Assembly (NCBI RefSeq): GCF_022701175.1
Contig: NZ_CP078088.1
Location: forward strand, 1,922,001 to 1,986,000
DNA: 64,000 nucleotides
From: Allobaculum sp. Allo2
GTDB lineage: Bacteria > Bacillota_I > Bacilli_A > Erysipelotrichales > Erysipelotrichaceae
Direction: 5' to 3'
In this document: positions 49,392 through 59,724 of the stretch, one piece after another
How positions within the stretch are numbered: position 1 is the first letter of the stretch
How the letters are laid out: each line of letters starts with the position of its first letter
Position numbers and translations under genes: made by a program
Notes under the pieces: model-generated
The model's input: the letters and a program-made list of their open reading frames with translations, nothing else
Database searches by the model: none
Told to the model about the DNA's origin: nothing

Positions 49392-49530
49392 CAAGCATGT
49401 CGGTTGCGGCGGCATAAGCGAGTTCCCCAGATGTCACGCGAGAAACAACCTTATCATCAAGAAGTACTACCCAGTCTCTGTACGCAAGCCGCTTTACGAC
49501 TACCCTGTCGGTATTTTTAGTAGCTTTCAT
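49330..49530 (-). CDS. Small phage protein of unknown function
   Basis: 66 residues, GGAGG upstream of ATG. MKATKNTDRVVVKRLAYRDW, then VTSGELAYAAATDMLDEKRR resembles the small YxxA-type phage proteins but is not assigned. It overlaps the NUMOD1-like gene start. The CPLC pair near the end could be part of a metal knuckle but only two Cys are present. Confidence 0.5.
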   Translation of the reverse strand: MKATKNTDRVVVKRLAYRDWVVLLDDKVVSRVTSGELAYAAATDMLDEKRRIASAPCPLCRNGDRV

Positions 49531-49533
49531 CTC

Positions 49534-49695
49534 TCACTCCGCCTCCTGGTCGAGAAGACTCGTCCAGTTCCAGATCTTCCGATTCCATCGATGCGCCGCG
49601 TCAAGCGCCGCCATTTCCGTCTTGAAGATGCCCACGATTTCTTCATCTTCGATTACAACAAATCGATCTCCATATGCTTCGATTGCCATTCTCAT
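49534..49695 (-). CDS. Small phage protein of unknown function
   Basis: 53 residues starting MRMAIEAYGDRFVVIEDEE, ending WNWTSLLDQEAE, with AAGGAA directly before the ATG. Shares the pattern of a strand-rich front and HRWN helix with the neighbouring 66-residue protein, so the two may be related by duplication. Confidence 0.45.
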   Translation of the reverse strand: MRMAIEAYGDRFVVIEDEEIVGIFKTEMAALDAAHRWNRKIWNWTSLLDQEAE

Positions 49696-49864
49696 TTCCT
49701 TCTTCCTCCAAGTCGTCTTCAATCACGTCAAGCGTGTTCGGATCGATCTTCGTCGATCTGTATCCGTGCGATTCCCGATGCGTGATCCATGTACCGCTGA
49801 GATCCACCGTCAGCTCTTCGCCTCTGACGGTCTTGCCGCTCATAGACGTTCCTTCGTAGATCAT
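49643..49864 (-). CDS. Small phage protein of unknown function
   Basis: 73 residues from MIYEGTSMSGKTVRG, whose ATG overlaps the RusA stop as ATGA. GTWITHRESHGYRSTKID and an acidic EDDLEEEGNE tail. It overlaps the next gene by about 50 bases. No family recognised. Confidence 0.5.
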   Translation of the reverse strand: MIYEGTSMSGKTVRGEELTVDLSGTWITHRESHGYRSTKIDPNTLDVIEDDLEEEGNENGNRSIWRSICCNRR

Positions 49865-50283
49865 TCTTCGATTCTCCAGTCTTCGCACCGTCCGCCAAGC
49901 TCTTCAAGGTTGATCACGATTCCAGGCTCATCAACCCAAAGCTTTTTACCAGTCTCGATCACGACCTGTGCATCGTCTTCCCAAAACTGCAGCTCGCTCA
50001 TCACGTCCTTCAGAGTTTTCATCATGTTGTCTGTATCCGGACGAGTCAGCTTGTATGTGAAGAGCAGCTTTTTCGTTGGGGCTTTAAATCCCCATGTCAC
50101 CTGCAGGAGGACAGGACCCATGATAGGTGCTTTCGGTTTATTCGGTTCGAGTGCTGTCTTCAGCTTTCGTTCCCATTGCTTGAGCTGCGGTGTCTTGTAA
50201 GTGCCGCCTGTCCGTTTGTATCGAGTACCGCTCTGATGTGTCACCCGGTCAGGCTGACCAGGCAGCCAAATTGAAATTCTCAT
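49861..50283 (-). CDS. rusA: RusA-type Holliday junction resolvase
   Basis: 140 residues. The RusA core LTRPDTDNMMKTLKDVMSEL, then FWEDDAQVVIETGKKLW gives the catalytic Asp set (RPDxDN and DD). The N-terminal WLPGQPDRVTHQS and the helical middle fit the family. It resolves branched phage DNA before packaging. Intact. Confidence 0.9.
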   Translation of the reverse strand: MRISIWLPGQPDRVTHQSGTRYKRTGGTYKTPQLKQWERKLKTALEPNKPKAPIMGPVLLQVTWGFKAPTKKLLFTYKLTRPDTDNMMKTLKDVMSELQFWEDDAQVVIETGKKLWVDEPGIVINLEELGGRCEDWRIEE

Positions 50284-50414
50284 GATTTTTCTCTCTTGTG
50301 CTTTTCTGCGCTCGGTCCTGACAGTCCCTTGTCCCGTCCGGCGGCTTCAGCCAGACGGTTAGGGACTTGGGACCTGTCAGGGTGGGACTGGGACTCATAC
50401 CCCTTTAGGGGTAG

Positions 50415-50556
50415 GAAAATCCCACCCCTAGGACTTTCTGATTTTTCAGAAAATCCCACCCTGTTTTTTCGAGGGTAGGACTAACGTAATTTCAGGAAAA
50501 TCCCACCTAAAATTACGTTAGCTAGGACTTTCTGATTTTTCAGAAAATCCCACCCT
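50415..50556. repeat. Iteron-like cluster with inverted repeats, candidate prophage replication origin
   Basis: Four copies of GAAAATCCCACC lie at 50415, 50449, 50496 and 50543 (spacing 34, 47 and 47 bases). Two lie within a 35-bp perfect direct repeat (50428-50462 and 50522-50556) that also holds a TTCTGA/TCAGAA hairpin. A 12-bp inverted repeat CTAACGTAATTT / AAATTACGTTAG (50481-50492 with 50510-50521) sits between. The cluster overlaps the end of the primase-helicase gene. Confidence 0.7.
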
Positions 50557-52585
50557 CGTAACCTGCCCGTCATTTCGGAGGTATTGGTCTGTGTTTTCGT
50601 TCAAAAACTGTCTAATTCTTTTTCTGCTGAGCCCTGTTTCTTCCTCGATATCTTTCATTTGAGCTGACCCAGACTCTTCGATGAGGTCATCAACTGTTCT
50701 TTTGATGGCCTTATCCGTATCAATCTTCTTAGCTGCTTTTCCGTCTTCAGCCTTGTTAAGGGGCGTCTTTTCACTGTCTCCACGCAGTGCTTGGAACTCT
50801 TCATCTGAGTCCCATACGTGAATGGGGTAGTTGAACCAGACGTTGAACGGCGGCTTGCTTTCGAAGTTTCTGAGGGTCATTTCTACCCGCAGGCCGGTCG
50901 CTTTCATCCATGACTGGTCCCCTTCTGGGCGGCCTTTTTCTTTCGAATGGCCTCCGGGACGAAGAGAAAATCAAGGTCAATGGCTGCGTCTACATCGCGT
51001 CCGATGACGCCAGATCCGGACCCTCTATCAAGCGCCCGCTTGCCGTACTGGCTGCCTTTCGCGTGATGATGGGCGTACACCAAATTGGCTCCGGTTTCTT
51101 TGCAAAGCCGGTCAAACTCTCTTAACATCTCGTTTACGTCCTTAGCCGCATTTTCATCGCCAGCCTGGATCTTGTAGATCGGATCGACGATGTAGAAATC
51201 TGGCGGGTTGGCCATGCTTTTGTGGCGCTTTATGATGCTGTCCACCATGGACTTTGTAGTCACCGATGAGCCTCGAAGATTCCAGATTGAGACGTTTTCC
51301 ACGCCGTCCATGCTGGACCGCCTGAGCGCCTTCCATACGTCCATGACCCTCACAGCGCTGTTCTCTTTGGTCAACTCAAGATTGATGTAGACGGCTCTTT
51401 GCTTTGCACATTGGAAGCGCCCCATCCACCATGAGCCCGTGCCTAGAGCCACCAGCAGCTGGATCAGCGCGAAACTTTTGCCGGCTTTCGACGGTCCTGT
51501 GAGCACCAGCTTTTCGCCTCTCCGCAGCACGCCTCTGATGGTCTCCGGCGGCAGTTCTGGCGGATCTTTAAAGATATCCGCCAGTGATTCATACTCCGGC
51601 AGGCTGTCGATCTGGACGTTTTCAGCCCACTCCTGGTAGCTCCTCTTACCGATATTGACCGACAGCAAAGACTGCTGTTTGTCGCCTCGTTCGCATCCAG
51701 CCAGTCTAGTCAGTCTGGAAGGATTCTTGTTTTGACTATCGAGGACAAGCCCCTGATCGGTGCAGGCTTTGAAAATGACTCTTACCCGCTCCGCGTACTC
51801 CGCCGCGTTCTGGGCGTCTACCTTCACCAGAGCATGAGCGCTTTTACTGCCGGACAGTGTGAGCGTCGTGATTGGCAGCTCAAGCCGCTTGTAGATCTCA
51901 ATTTGTTTATCCAAAGGCATCGAATCCGACTCAACCAGGACGTGCTTGAACTTGGTTGTGTTCTCGTTTTTACACCCTTTCCGTCCATCGGATTGAGCCG
52001 CAACCATACACCTGCCTGCTTATTTCTGTCACCAATGAAACTGTCAAGGCCGCCCTTCAGGAAATCGAGAATCTGGGAAAGCGAGTAAGAAAAACCTTTA
52101 TTTCCCGGCACCCACTTTCCACGGTCTTCTTTATAGATCGCTTTAGTGACGATATTGACCTGGTCATCCGGGTCAAAAAGCGCTTGCAGCTGAAGACGTG
52201 CTTGTTCTGCCGGATCAGCAACCATCGGCTTTGTAGGATCGATAGTTATCTGATAGTTCTCAAGAGCGTACTCTTCGCCTTCCTCCAAGCTCAGAAAAGA
52301 GATGGCGGCATTGTCTGGCGTTTTCTTGGACTGCCATCCGCCCTTCTTTGCCAGGTGAGTGATCGTTGCTCCGGTAGTGCCAGAGCTGTTAAATGTGTTC
52401 CATTTCAGTTCACATTCGCCGTCTTTATAGCGATCATCTGCGCGCGACCAGCTGTCCCAGATGTTCACCGGCAGGTCCTCCGCTTTGATGGCCATGCCGA
52501 CCTCGACCCACTCCGAGTAGCTGAGAGCTGCGGGATCAATATAGGCCAGCATGTCTTTGATCAATGCTTCTTTGTCGATTGCCAT
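50518..52585 (-). CDS. Phage primase-helicase, RepA/AAA_25 type (two apparent frameshifts)
   Basis: About 690 residues after repair. N-terminal PriCT-like block: LSYSEWVEVGMAIKAED, then WDSWSRADDRYKDGECE. A middle part with SGSKSAHALVKVD (primase-like). The RecA-like core has Walker A LVLTGPSKAGKSFALIQL, and Walker B YIVDPIYK. The C-terminal extension RVEMTLRNFESKPPFNVWF is typical of RepA-like phage ATPases. Breaks near 51960 and 50905 need one base each. It would open and prime phage DNA; the iteron cluster overlaps its 3' end. Confidence 0.82.
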
Positions 52586-54279
52586 CTATTCTAACCTACC
52601 AATTGATTGCTGTATGCACTCTTGTCTGCCATCCACTCTGCGGCGCTGGCGTGCGGCTTTAGATCTCATAGAGAGCGGAACATAGTCGGCAGGCCTTCCA
52701 AAGCTGTAAGGTACCCGCCAGCCGTTTTGCGCGATCTCATCGATCAATTTGGAAGCCTCACTGAACTGCCATTCGCCGACACGCTGGAATCCTTTGCGTT
52801 CCAACATCCGAATCTGCTTTGGTGTCGTGAGCCCTGCTTCTCTGCGCTTCTGAAGCTTGTCCAGAATGAGACGCGCTTTTCCGCATGTCTCTACCTCATC
52901 CGGGTTGATGCCCCATTTTTCCAAAGATGCCTTTTGCTTGTCGGTCATCGGCTTGAGCTCCCATGCAAATGTCTCTTCGTAGCTGGCCAAATCATTTGAA
53001 CTGATGGACATCTCCCACTGAAGCGGGTCCACAAATTTTGATTTTCTGGTTTTCAGCTCTCGCAGATGCTCAGCCAGAGCCGCTTCACGCTGCCGAACTA
53101 CGTCAGACTCTGCCTCAACCTCAAGCTCCTGAATGTCTAAACCTTCGATGAGCATGGGATCGTCCGCTTTGTCTTCAAGGATCTCAGTCATCCTTTTCTG
53201 AACCTTTGCATCATCTGAGATCAGATGGGCAGGATGGCAGAGCTCCATGCGTTCCGAGTGCCAAAGGAAATCAAGAAGCAGCACATACTCTTTACAAGGT
53301 GCCAGACGGGTGCCACGGCCTACGATCTGGGTATAGAGTGCGCGGATCTTGGTCGGTCTGAGGCAGATCACGCAGTCAATTGATGGACAGTCAAAGCCCT
53401 CCGTCAGCAGCATCGAGTTGCACAGGACGTTGGTTTTGCCTTCCTCAAAATCTCTAAGCTTACGCTGTCTGGCCTCCGGGAAATCAGTCCCGGAAATCTC
53501 TTCCGCGTGGAACCCTTTGCGGTTAAGAATCTCTTTGAACTTTCTGCTGGTTGCGATCAGAGGCAGAAAAGCGATGGTTTTCCGGTCTCTGCAGTACTCC
53601 GTCATTTTGTCGGCGATGGCCTCAAGGTACGGATCCAGCGCCTCTCAAGCTCTCCGGCTGAAAAATCGCCACTGCTTTGAGATACGCCACTGATGTCGAT
53701 GTCGAGTGGGATCGTTAATGCTCTAATTTTTGAGAGATATCCATCGCGGATCCCCTGAGCGATGGAATATTCAAAAGCGATCGAATCAAAGACTTTTCCA
53801 AGATTTCGCTTGTCGCCTCTGTCTGGCGTAGCGGTTACGCCCAGAATTTTTGCCTGATCGAAGTGCTCTAACACTCTTTGATAGCCGTCAGAGAGGGTAT
53901 GATGGGCCTCATCGATTACGATGGTGTCAAAGTAATTTCTGCGAAACTTTGAAAGTCTTTTGGGAGATTGAAGTGTCTGGACAGAGCCGACAACTACGGG
54001 CGTTGCCGGCTCATCCAGACAGCTGAACTCTGCCTTTTCAAGGGCTGTATCGAGTCCAGTCGTTTTCTTGAGCTTGTCGGATGCTTGATCCAGCAGCTCT
54101 TTTCTGTGAGCAAGAATCAGGACCTTTTCGCCGTTTTCTACTAACCGTTTGATTACGTTGCAGAAAACGATAGTTTTGCCTAGGCCAGTAGCCAGGACTA
54201 AAAGCGTTTTGCGATGGCCCTGCTCCCACTCTTGGAAAATCGATTCAACCGCTTGCTTTTGATACGGTCTCAGCTCCAT
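52586..54279 (-). CDS. SF2 DEAD/DEAH-box helicase (one apparent frameshift)
   Basis: About 565 residues after repair. Motif I LVLATGLGKTIV, motif II DEAH (TIVIDEAHHTL), motif III VTATPDRGDK, and motif VI QIVGRGTRLAP, with YQKQAVESIFQEW as the Q-like lead. The C-terminal part is RecG/UvsW-like only in outline. The break near 53640 needs one base. Part of the replication/recombination block. Confidence 0.9.
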
Positions 54280-54285
54280 GGATCA

Positions 54286-54833
54286 TTACCATTTGGTAGT
54301 ACCGCTATTCCAGGTTGTTGATGTAGCAGCTGGATTCTGCGCCTGCCATGCTGGCTGTACTGACTGTACTGGCTGAATTGCCACACTTGCCTGGTAATGG
54401 TATTTCTGTTTTTCGGCTTCGACGTTTTCAGGGAAAATGAATGTCATACCCTGCCAGTCTCCACCGTTATTCATTTTTTTGTTTCGAGTTTCATCCATCC
54501 TTTGTGACCAATAAAACTACTCCATTTAGCCTTCACTTTTCCATTTGGTCCTACAGGCTCGCCAAGCGCCCTGAACAAAGATGCGATGCGCTGTTGGTTA
54601 TATTTGGTGTCGAGCAGCTTAAATGTTTCTTTTCTCTGTTCTGTATGGCCATCAGGCATATACACGAGCATGTCAACAATGCCTGTCGGATAGGTGTTTG
54701 GATCGTAGTCGGTCGGCTCGTGCTGTCCATTTGTAACTCCCTGATACTTGAACTCGTAGAGCCCATCAGGAAGTGCAGAAGAAGCGGAGACTTCTTCTCC
54801 CTCGGTAAGTGAAATAAAAGTATTGTTTTCCAT
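54286..54833 (-). CDS. DUF669-family phage protein (one apparent frameshift)
   Basis: About 182 residues after repair. The front reads MENNTFISLTEGEEVSASSAL and GLYEFKYQGVTNG; the middle RIASLFRALGEPVGPNG and WSSFIGHKGWMKL. One base in the A7 run joins LETKK to MNNGGDWQGMTFIFPEN. The Pro/Gln/Ala-rich tail is disordered. DUF669 proteins accompany Sak4-like ATPases in phage recombination operons; a ssDNA-handling role is inferred. Confidence 0.78.
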
Positions 54834-54858
54834 TTTTCTTTTCTCCTTTATTTGTCAT

Positions 54859-55944
54859 TTAGAAAGGCAGGTCATCGCTGTCGATGCTGAGCATTTTCTC
54901 CTCTTCTGGGGTCCGGCGGGACAGGATCGCCTGGCTAAGCCCAGCCCACTGAGCGATCAACACCTGCTCAATGAAATCCGCTGGATATGCAGTCATTTCG
55001 ACATGCTGACCGCCAAAGAAAGGCTGTCTGTCTACTGCCGTTTCAAGCTCCTGCGCGGTGATGCCTGTCTGCTCCATCAGCTCACAGAGTGTCTGAAACG
55101 ATGTCATGGCCTGCGGCTGTGGCGCTGACGTTGGCTGAATCGATGCAGGCGCTGGCGATGGTGTCGGTGTGGGGGTTGGTGAAGGCGCCGGATCAGGGGT
55201 GCCCAAACACTTCGAGATCAGATCGATGAGCGGCTGCGGAAGCTGTTTGTTTTCAAATGGCATTTCACTGGGCAGATCCCAGCGGTTTTTCCGTCCCACA
55301 TGGCGGAATGTTCAGTCTGGATGATCCGTCCGCCTGTTCCTGTAGCTCTGAACTTTTCGCCCTTTTATCGGTCTGAATGACGATATCGTCGAACTTAAGG
55401 AAGAAAACTCCGTCAGCCCACTCTTTGAGTGCCGCTGAAGTTTTGTTCTGGAGCTTGAGCTGATATCTGTCCCAGGCTCCCTGTTCATCTGGTGCCGTGA
55501 ACGGCTTGATAGTAGAGTGGGCGGTGATCAGAATGATCACTCCCATCTCTTCAATTTCTGTCAGTTCGTCCAGAAACTCACGGAATGCTTTATCTAGGAT
55601 GTTGTAAGACTTTCCGTGATCGTTCTGGCCTCCAAGACTGTCCCAATGATTGTTGATACAAAGATCTTTCAAAAGCGGCTTTCCAGCCAGTCAGCGGTAT
55701 CAATGACAAGGGTGTCACCTGGAAGTTCACGTTTAAACTGTTCGATCTGGCCTTTAATTGCCGCCCAAGACTTCGGGCGCGGGTAGTACTGACGATCCTG
55801 CAGACTGTCGATCCATTTGGTCGATCCTTCACAGTCGATAAACCATGGACGAGGGAAAAGACTTGCAAAAGTTGTTTTCCCGACTCCTTCTTGGCCAAAA
55901 ACGACCATGGCAAACGGATTTTTACCATTTGATATCTCCTCCAT
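54859..55944 (-). CDS. Sak4-like RecA-fold ATPase (two apparent frameshifts)
   Basis: About 362 residues after repair. Walker A FGQEGVGKTTFASLF at about residue 16, then TLVIDTADWLES (Walker B) and ILITAHSTIKPF. The C-terminal half has a Pro/Thr-rich linker and LMEQTGITAQELETAV. Breaks near 55672 and 55298 each need one base. AAA_24/Sak4-type proteins pair with DUF669 and annealing or SMC-like partners in phage recombination. Its ATG overlaps the ATPase upstream by 23 bases. Confidence 0.8.
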
Positions 55945-57225
55945 TCCATGCGGGATGAGCTGGCGTCGGCTGAGCTTTAGCGACTGTCACCACTGTTCCA
56001 TCTTCGATGATGATTGAGCACTCATCCCCGGTTGAAACTCGTGTGGCGATCGCCTGCAGACCCTCAGCTTCAAGCCACTGGCCAAACTCTTCCATGGTCT
56101 GCTGATCCATCTGTTCGAGCTTGTCCAGGAGGACGAAGCCGCAGTTTGGATTCATTGCTCTGCAGATTGCTGCTGAGACTTTCAGCTGATCCGAGCCGCT
56201 CATGTTGTCCCAGCGCCGCCCTTTGTAGAGAATCTCGCCGTTTTCAACAGTCAGATCCGGCAGCGGAAGCGATGCAGATCTAAGCAGATCTAGTCGCTTT
56301 GCCCGGATCTGATCAATGTCATTGGACAGCGTCTGATACTGAAGGACGAGATCTTCGGCTTCTTTGAGCGCTTCCGATCTGCTGCGATTTGTGCGGATCT
56401 GCTGATTCTTTGAGTCAATTTCACGGAGGTTTTTCTCCAGTTCTTCCGTACTCTCGTCATACAGATCGAGCGCGTCACGTCTGGCCATTTCCAAGTCAGA
56501 AAGAAGTTTTGAGAGATCCGCCTTTGCTCGTTCAAGCGCCTGCTCTGCATCAGCAACGTTCTGCTGATACCTAGGGAGCAGCTGCTCGTACTTGCTTACG
56601 TTCTGGCGCTTGCGTGCGTTGTCCGCATTCTTAAGCAGGATCTCCTGCTGACGCTGAATCAGATCGGCGGCGCTGAGCTCAACTTCTCCTACTCCAGGGA
56701 ACTGCGGCATTTCTTCAGCGTGAGCTTTTTGGCTCGTGCCTGACGGCCGACCCATGTCCGCTGATCAAATAGTTCCTTTTCTTCTTTTTCCATCTGTGTA
56801 AGCTGATCGCCTACGCCGATAATGGAAAGCAGATACTCCGCTTTTTCTTTGGAAGTAGCTTCCATGAAGCGCGGAATGTTCAGCGCCATTTCTCCGATAA
56901 GAGAGTCCAAGATTTTCTGGCCAGATTTCTGACCAGTCGGATCTGTGACCTTGAGGTCAGAATTTTTGCCTTTGCGCTCAACGATCAAGCCGTTGCTGAG
57001 CGTGATCTTGATTTCTGGATCTTGTACGGATCCAGCGCGATGGGGATCTGAAGGTTTCAGCTTGTTGCCGCCAAGCCCCCAGGCGATTGCATCAAGAACT
57101 GATGTTTTGCCCTGATTGTTTCGCCCGCCGATGATGGTCAGTCCATTCGGTGACGGCTCAAGCTGTACTGCTTTGATCCGCTTAACGTTTTCTGCTTCAA
57201 AGCTGGTGATTTTTACTGTCATCAC
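55922..57225 (-). CDS. SMC/SbcC-like AAA ATPase (one apparent frameshift)
   Basis: About 434 residues after repair. Walker A GGRNNQGKTSVLDAI in the N-terminal half, a Q-loop region, then a coiled coil (~180-310: LLKNADNARKRQNVSKYEQLL, LSKLLSDLEMARRD) and the C-terminal signature GSDQLKVSAAICRAM with Walker B CGFVLLDKLEQMD. The break near 56750 needs one base. A DNA-end-processing or recombination helper that heads the early operon. Confidence 0.85.
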
Positions 57226-57235
57226 TGTTTCCTTT

Positions 57236-57400
57236 CTATTCGTAGATGAATACGAGGCAGATCAGCTGCCAAATCCATCTAACAATTACAATCACGCCGA
57301 CGATTTCGAGGGCGTATCTAACGAGCTCACCGACCGTCATGCTGTCGTTCTCGACTCGGTCGGCGAAGTTCTCGCAGAACCGGATGATTTTCTCTTTCAT
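57236..57400 (-). CDS. Small membrane protein, early prophage
   Basis: 54 residues, too short for usual calls. AGGAGG precedes the ATG. MKEKIIRFCENFADRVENDS, then a C-terminal hydrophobic segment (YALEIVGVIVIVRWIWQLICLVF). The same IWQ-type helix also appears in a small gene at 41467. Function unknown. Confidence 0.55.
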   Translation of the reverse strand: MKEKIIRFCENFADRVENDSMTVGELVRYALEIVGVIVIVRWIWQLICLVFIYE

Positions 57401-57412
57401 GCGTCCTCCTTC

Positions 57413-57622
57413 CTATGTCGATGCTCTCCAGCGCTTGATTGCGCCCTGGAGCTGAAACGCTTTGATGATTTCGTCGGTCAGGTATCCGAGTTCTGTTTTG
57501 CGAACTCCCTGCTCTTTAAGCTTCTTGTTTACTGTCGGCTTTGATCGGCCAATCAGCAGGCAGACTTCTTTGGTTTTCAGGTATGGCTGGTCAAGAATTG
57601 CCAGTCGCTCTTCGTTGGTCAT
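57413..57622 (-). CDS. Helix-turn-helix DNA-binding protein
   Basis: 69 residues. QPYLKTKEVCLLIGRSKPTVNKKLKEQG is a MerR/excisionase-like helix-turn-helix, then YLTDEIIKAFQL. Sits downstream of Cro. May act as excisionase or early regulator. Intact. Confidence 0.7.
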   Translation of the reverse strand: MTNEERLAILDQPYLKTKEVCLLIGRSKPTVNKKLKEQGVRKTELGYLTDEIIKAFQLQGAIKRWRAST

Positions 57623-57654
57623 CTCTTCTCCTATTTGCTTATATGCATTTTCTA

Positions 57655-57990
57655 TTGCCTTTACGCAATATTGAGGTCAAAAAATTTCGCACGCTTCTTT
57701 CGCAGTCAGGCCAAGTGTATCGATGATAATTCTGATTTCATTTCGGGTGAAATCGCTCTTTCCGGACTTTTTCCGTGAATATGTCGATTCATCAATTCCG
57801 AGAGCGTCAGCCATCTTGCTTGATGTATACCCTTTTCGTTTGGCCAGATAATCAAGTTTTAAGCTGTCCATTTGATCGTCTCCTTTCATGTCTAAAACTA
57901 AGTGAAGCATCTTCAGTATAATTTGCCTTTACGCAATTTACAAGGCCTATCCGCAAGTTATTGGCGAATACGTAAATTTACTAGCGTTTA
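57655..57990. promoter_or_regulatory. Lysogeny-switch operators
   Basis: The motif TTGCCTTTACGCAAT occurs at about 57656-57670 (before the HTH gene) and again at about 57924-57938 (between cro and cI). Further variants of TTTACGCAAT and GTAAA occur at 57960-58005 in the same cro-cI gap. These dyad-like repeats are the expected binding sites of the cI and Cro pair. Confidence 0.65.
57677..57871 (-). CDS. Cro-like repressor
   Basis: 64 residues from MDSLKLDYLAKRKGYT (AAAGGAG upstream), preferred over a longer start that lacks a ribosome site. XRE helix-turn-helix: YLAKRKGYTSSKMADALGID, STYSRKKSGKSDFT. Divergent from cI across the operator region. Confidence 0.8.
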   Translation of the reverse strand: MDSLKLDYLAKRKGYTSSKMADALGIDESTYSRKKSGKSDFTRNEIRIIIDTLGLTAKEACEIF

Positions 57991-58035
57991 CGCAATCCCA
58001 TTGTGTAAACTGATAGACAAATGAAGGAGGTAATT

Positions 58036-58371
58036 ATGAATATTGGAGAGTATTTGCGCGCTCGCCGAGAAGAAAAGCGACTGACCATATCAAAAGTAGC
58101 AGAATACGTTGGAGTCAGCGAAAGTACAGTTTCTCGCTGGGAACGCGGAATGATCGGCGAAATGGGCAGAACAAAAATTGCGAAACTATCAGAAATACTG
58201 GAAATCTCACCAGCAATAATCGTTGGTTTTGATGATTTCTCTAAATCAAGTAAAACAGTTCAAACGCAGTCATTTGCTGGCAATGTAACCATAGCGAACG
58301 GATCAATCAATCAGAATTTGCAAATGTCTGATCACGAACTATTAAAAAGATATTTGAGCAGAACAACTTAA
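58036..58371 (+). CDS. cI-like XRE repressor
   Basis: 111 residues. The ATG at 58036 has AAGGAGGT 5 bases upstream; the earlier ATG at 58021 lies before that site. YLRARREEKRLTISKVAEYVGVSESTVSRWERG is a clear XRE helix-turn-helix. The C-terminal part is a polar linker and a short helix with no peptidase domain, so it is not a self-cleaving LexA-type repressor. It would maintain lysogeny. Confidence 0.85.
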   Translation: MNIGEYLRARREEKRLTISKVAEYVGVSESTVSRWERGMIGEMGRTKIAKLSEILEISPAIIVGFDDFSKSSKTVQTQSFAGNVTIANGSINQNLQMSDHELLKRYLSRTT

Positions 58372-58462
58372 TTATCGAATTACTTAGAAAATAAAAAATT
58401 CCCTGAAGTGCTGGCCACACTACAGGGAAAGTATCCAATCGCGACGAAAGGACATTGATATT

Positions 58463-59541
58463 ATGGCAATTCAAAAGAGAAGTTCAAAGGCAAGATGCGT
58501 TATCGCTTCAGGACGTACTACGATACTCCAGACGGTATCCATCGCCAGAAAAACTCAAAGTGGTACGATTCAAAGAAAGAAGCTGAAGCAGCAGAAAGAG
58601 AATTTTTAAGTCAGCCAGTCCAGGCTGAAAAGAAGGGCAAGACTTTCTCTAAATTGATGGATGCGTGGATCCTGGAAGGTGGGAGAGATAATACTGCCGC
58701 AACCAGAGATGATAAGCGCCGGATCCTGACTCTGTATTGCCAGTCAATCATGGATAAGAACGTTTTCACTATTACACCAGCGGACATTCGAAGCATTTTG
58801 GAAGATGAGCACTTCATCACTCTTTCGAGCTACCGGAAGAACAAGCTCTACACCGATCTGAACGGATGCCTGGAGTACGGCTGTGTCCATTGGGGGTTGC
58901 CAAGGAACCCGTTAAAGGGATTTCCACGATTCAAGGAAACAACGAAAGAAAAGCTGAAAGAAGTTGAGATTCTTGATCGTCACCAGTTCGCGGAGTTTCT
59001 TGGAGCAATTCCGGATAATCATCAGATCTACCGCGATCTGTTCTTCTGGCTGTACTGGACAGGTATGAGAGCGAACGAAGCGATGTCTCTGACGTTCTCA
59101 GATATCCAGCGAGGCCGCGCTAAAGTCTGGCGGCAGTGGGATAAAGATACAAGCGAATTCAAGCAGCTGAAGACCAAAGGAAGTGTGCGGGCTGTTCAGC
59201 TCGACGATGATCTTCTCGATGTCGTCGATCGGATCCGGGAACATTACGAAACCTTCGTACACTTTTCCGAAGACTGGTTCATCTTCGGCGGACCTCGTCA
59301 GCTTGCTTACACAACTGTACAGCGAATCAAGAACAAAGCGCTTGATGATGCAGGCCTGCCAAGAGTCAAGATTCACAGTTTCAGACACTCTCATGCGTCC
59401 AATCTGATCGACGCTGGAGTTCCGCTTTTCAAGATTTCGAAGCGTCTTGGGCACTCTTCAGTGTCGATGACAACGGACATTTATGGGCACCTTTTGCATG
59501 AAGAAGACGACGATATCATGAACGCCCTCAAGTTCAAATAA
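58463..59541 (+). CDS. int: Tyrosine-recombinase integrase (one apparent frameshift near the start)
   Basis: About 359 residues. The true start is probably MAIQKRSSKGKMRYRF at 58463 after one G is added to a GG run, since the evident ATG at 58495 falls inside the arm-binding domain. The SAM-like core-binding domain follows. Catalytic set: Arg in WTGMRANEAM, HSFRHSHAS (H-x-x-R), LGHSSVSMTTDIYGHL (His and Tyr nucleophile). It faces tRNA-Pro, the likely attachment site. Confidence 0.92.
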
Positions 59542-59576
59542 GACATTTTTAAGACATTGGACTAATCAAAATAAAA

Positions 59577-59597
59577 AGCCCCTTATATAAAGGGGCT
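59577..59597 (-). terminator. Terminator of tRNA-Pro
   Basis: AGCCCCTT / AAGGGGCT (59577-59584 with 59590-59597), followed on the minus strand by TTTTTATTTTG. It lies between the integrase stop and the tRNA 3' end. Confidence 0.75.
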
Positions 59598-59606
59598 GAA
59601 TATTCG

Positions 59607-59683
59607 TGGTCAGGATGGCGGGATTTGAACCCGCGCTCTCTTGGTCCCGAACCAAGCACTTTACCAAACTAAGCTACATCCTG
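59607..59683 (-). tRNA. tRNA-Pro (anticodon CGG)
   Basis: 77 bases with discriminator A and encoded CCA. Acceptor CAGGATG / CATCCTG, anticodon loop TTCGGGA (CGG), T-loop GGTTCAAATCC. The 3' end faces the integrase, as expected for a tRNA-targeting phage; the core attachment site is probably within the 3' part. Confidence 0.93.
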
Positions 59684-59696
59684 TCGTGCGTGATTT

Positions 59697-59724
59697 ATAT
59701 TATCACTTTATTTTGAAAAGGCAA
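59697..59724 (-). promoter_or_regulatory. Promoter of tRNA-Pro
   Basis: -35 TTGCCT (59719-59724) and -10 TAATAT (59697-59702) with a 16-base spacer on the minus strand, about 14 bases before the tRNA. Confidence 0.55.

Larger units (their letters stand above)
36794..59683. mobile_element. Prophage remnant, SPP1/HK97-like siphovirus, integrated beside tRNA-Pro
   Basis: Integrase and cI face right toward tRNA-Pro; everything else is on the minus strand in canonical order: Cro, recombination, replication, late activator, terminase, portal, head, connectors, tail tube, tail chaperones. The element stops after the chaperones, where IS256/IS4 fragments start, so tape measure, baseplate, holin and endolysin are absent. 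The right boundary is inferred at the tRNA-Pro 3' end. The matching left attachment copy was not found in the window, consistent with loss of the left arm. Confidence 0.85.

Noticed and set aside
59611-59683. Second copy of the tRNA-Pro 3' end as left attachment site
   Set aside because: I searched by eye around 34-37 kb and found no copy; the left arm is likely missing.
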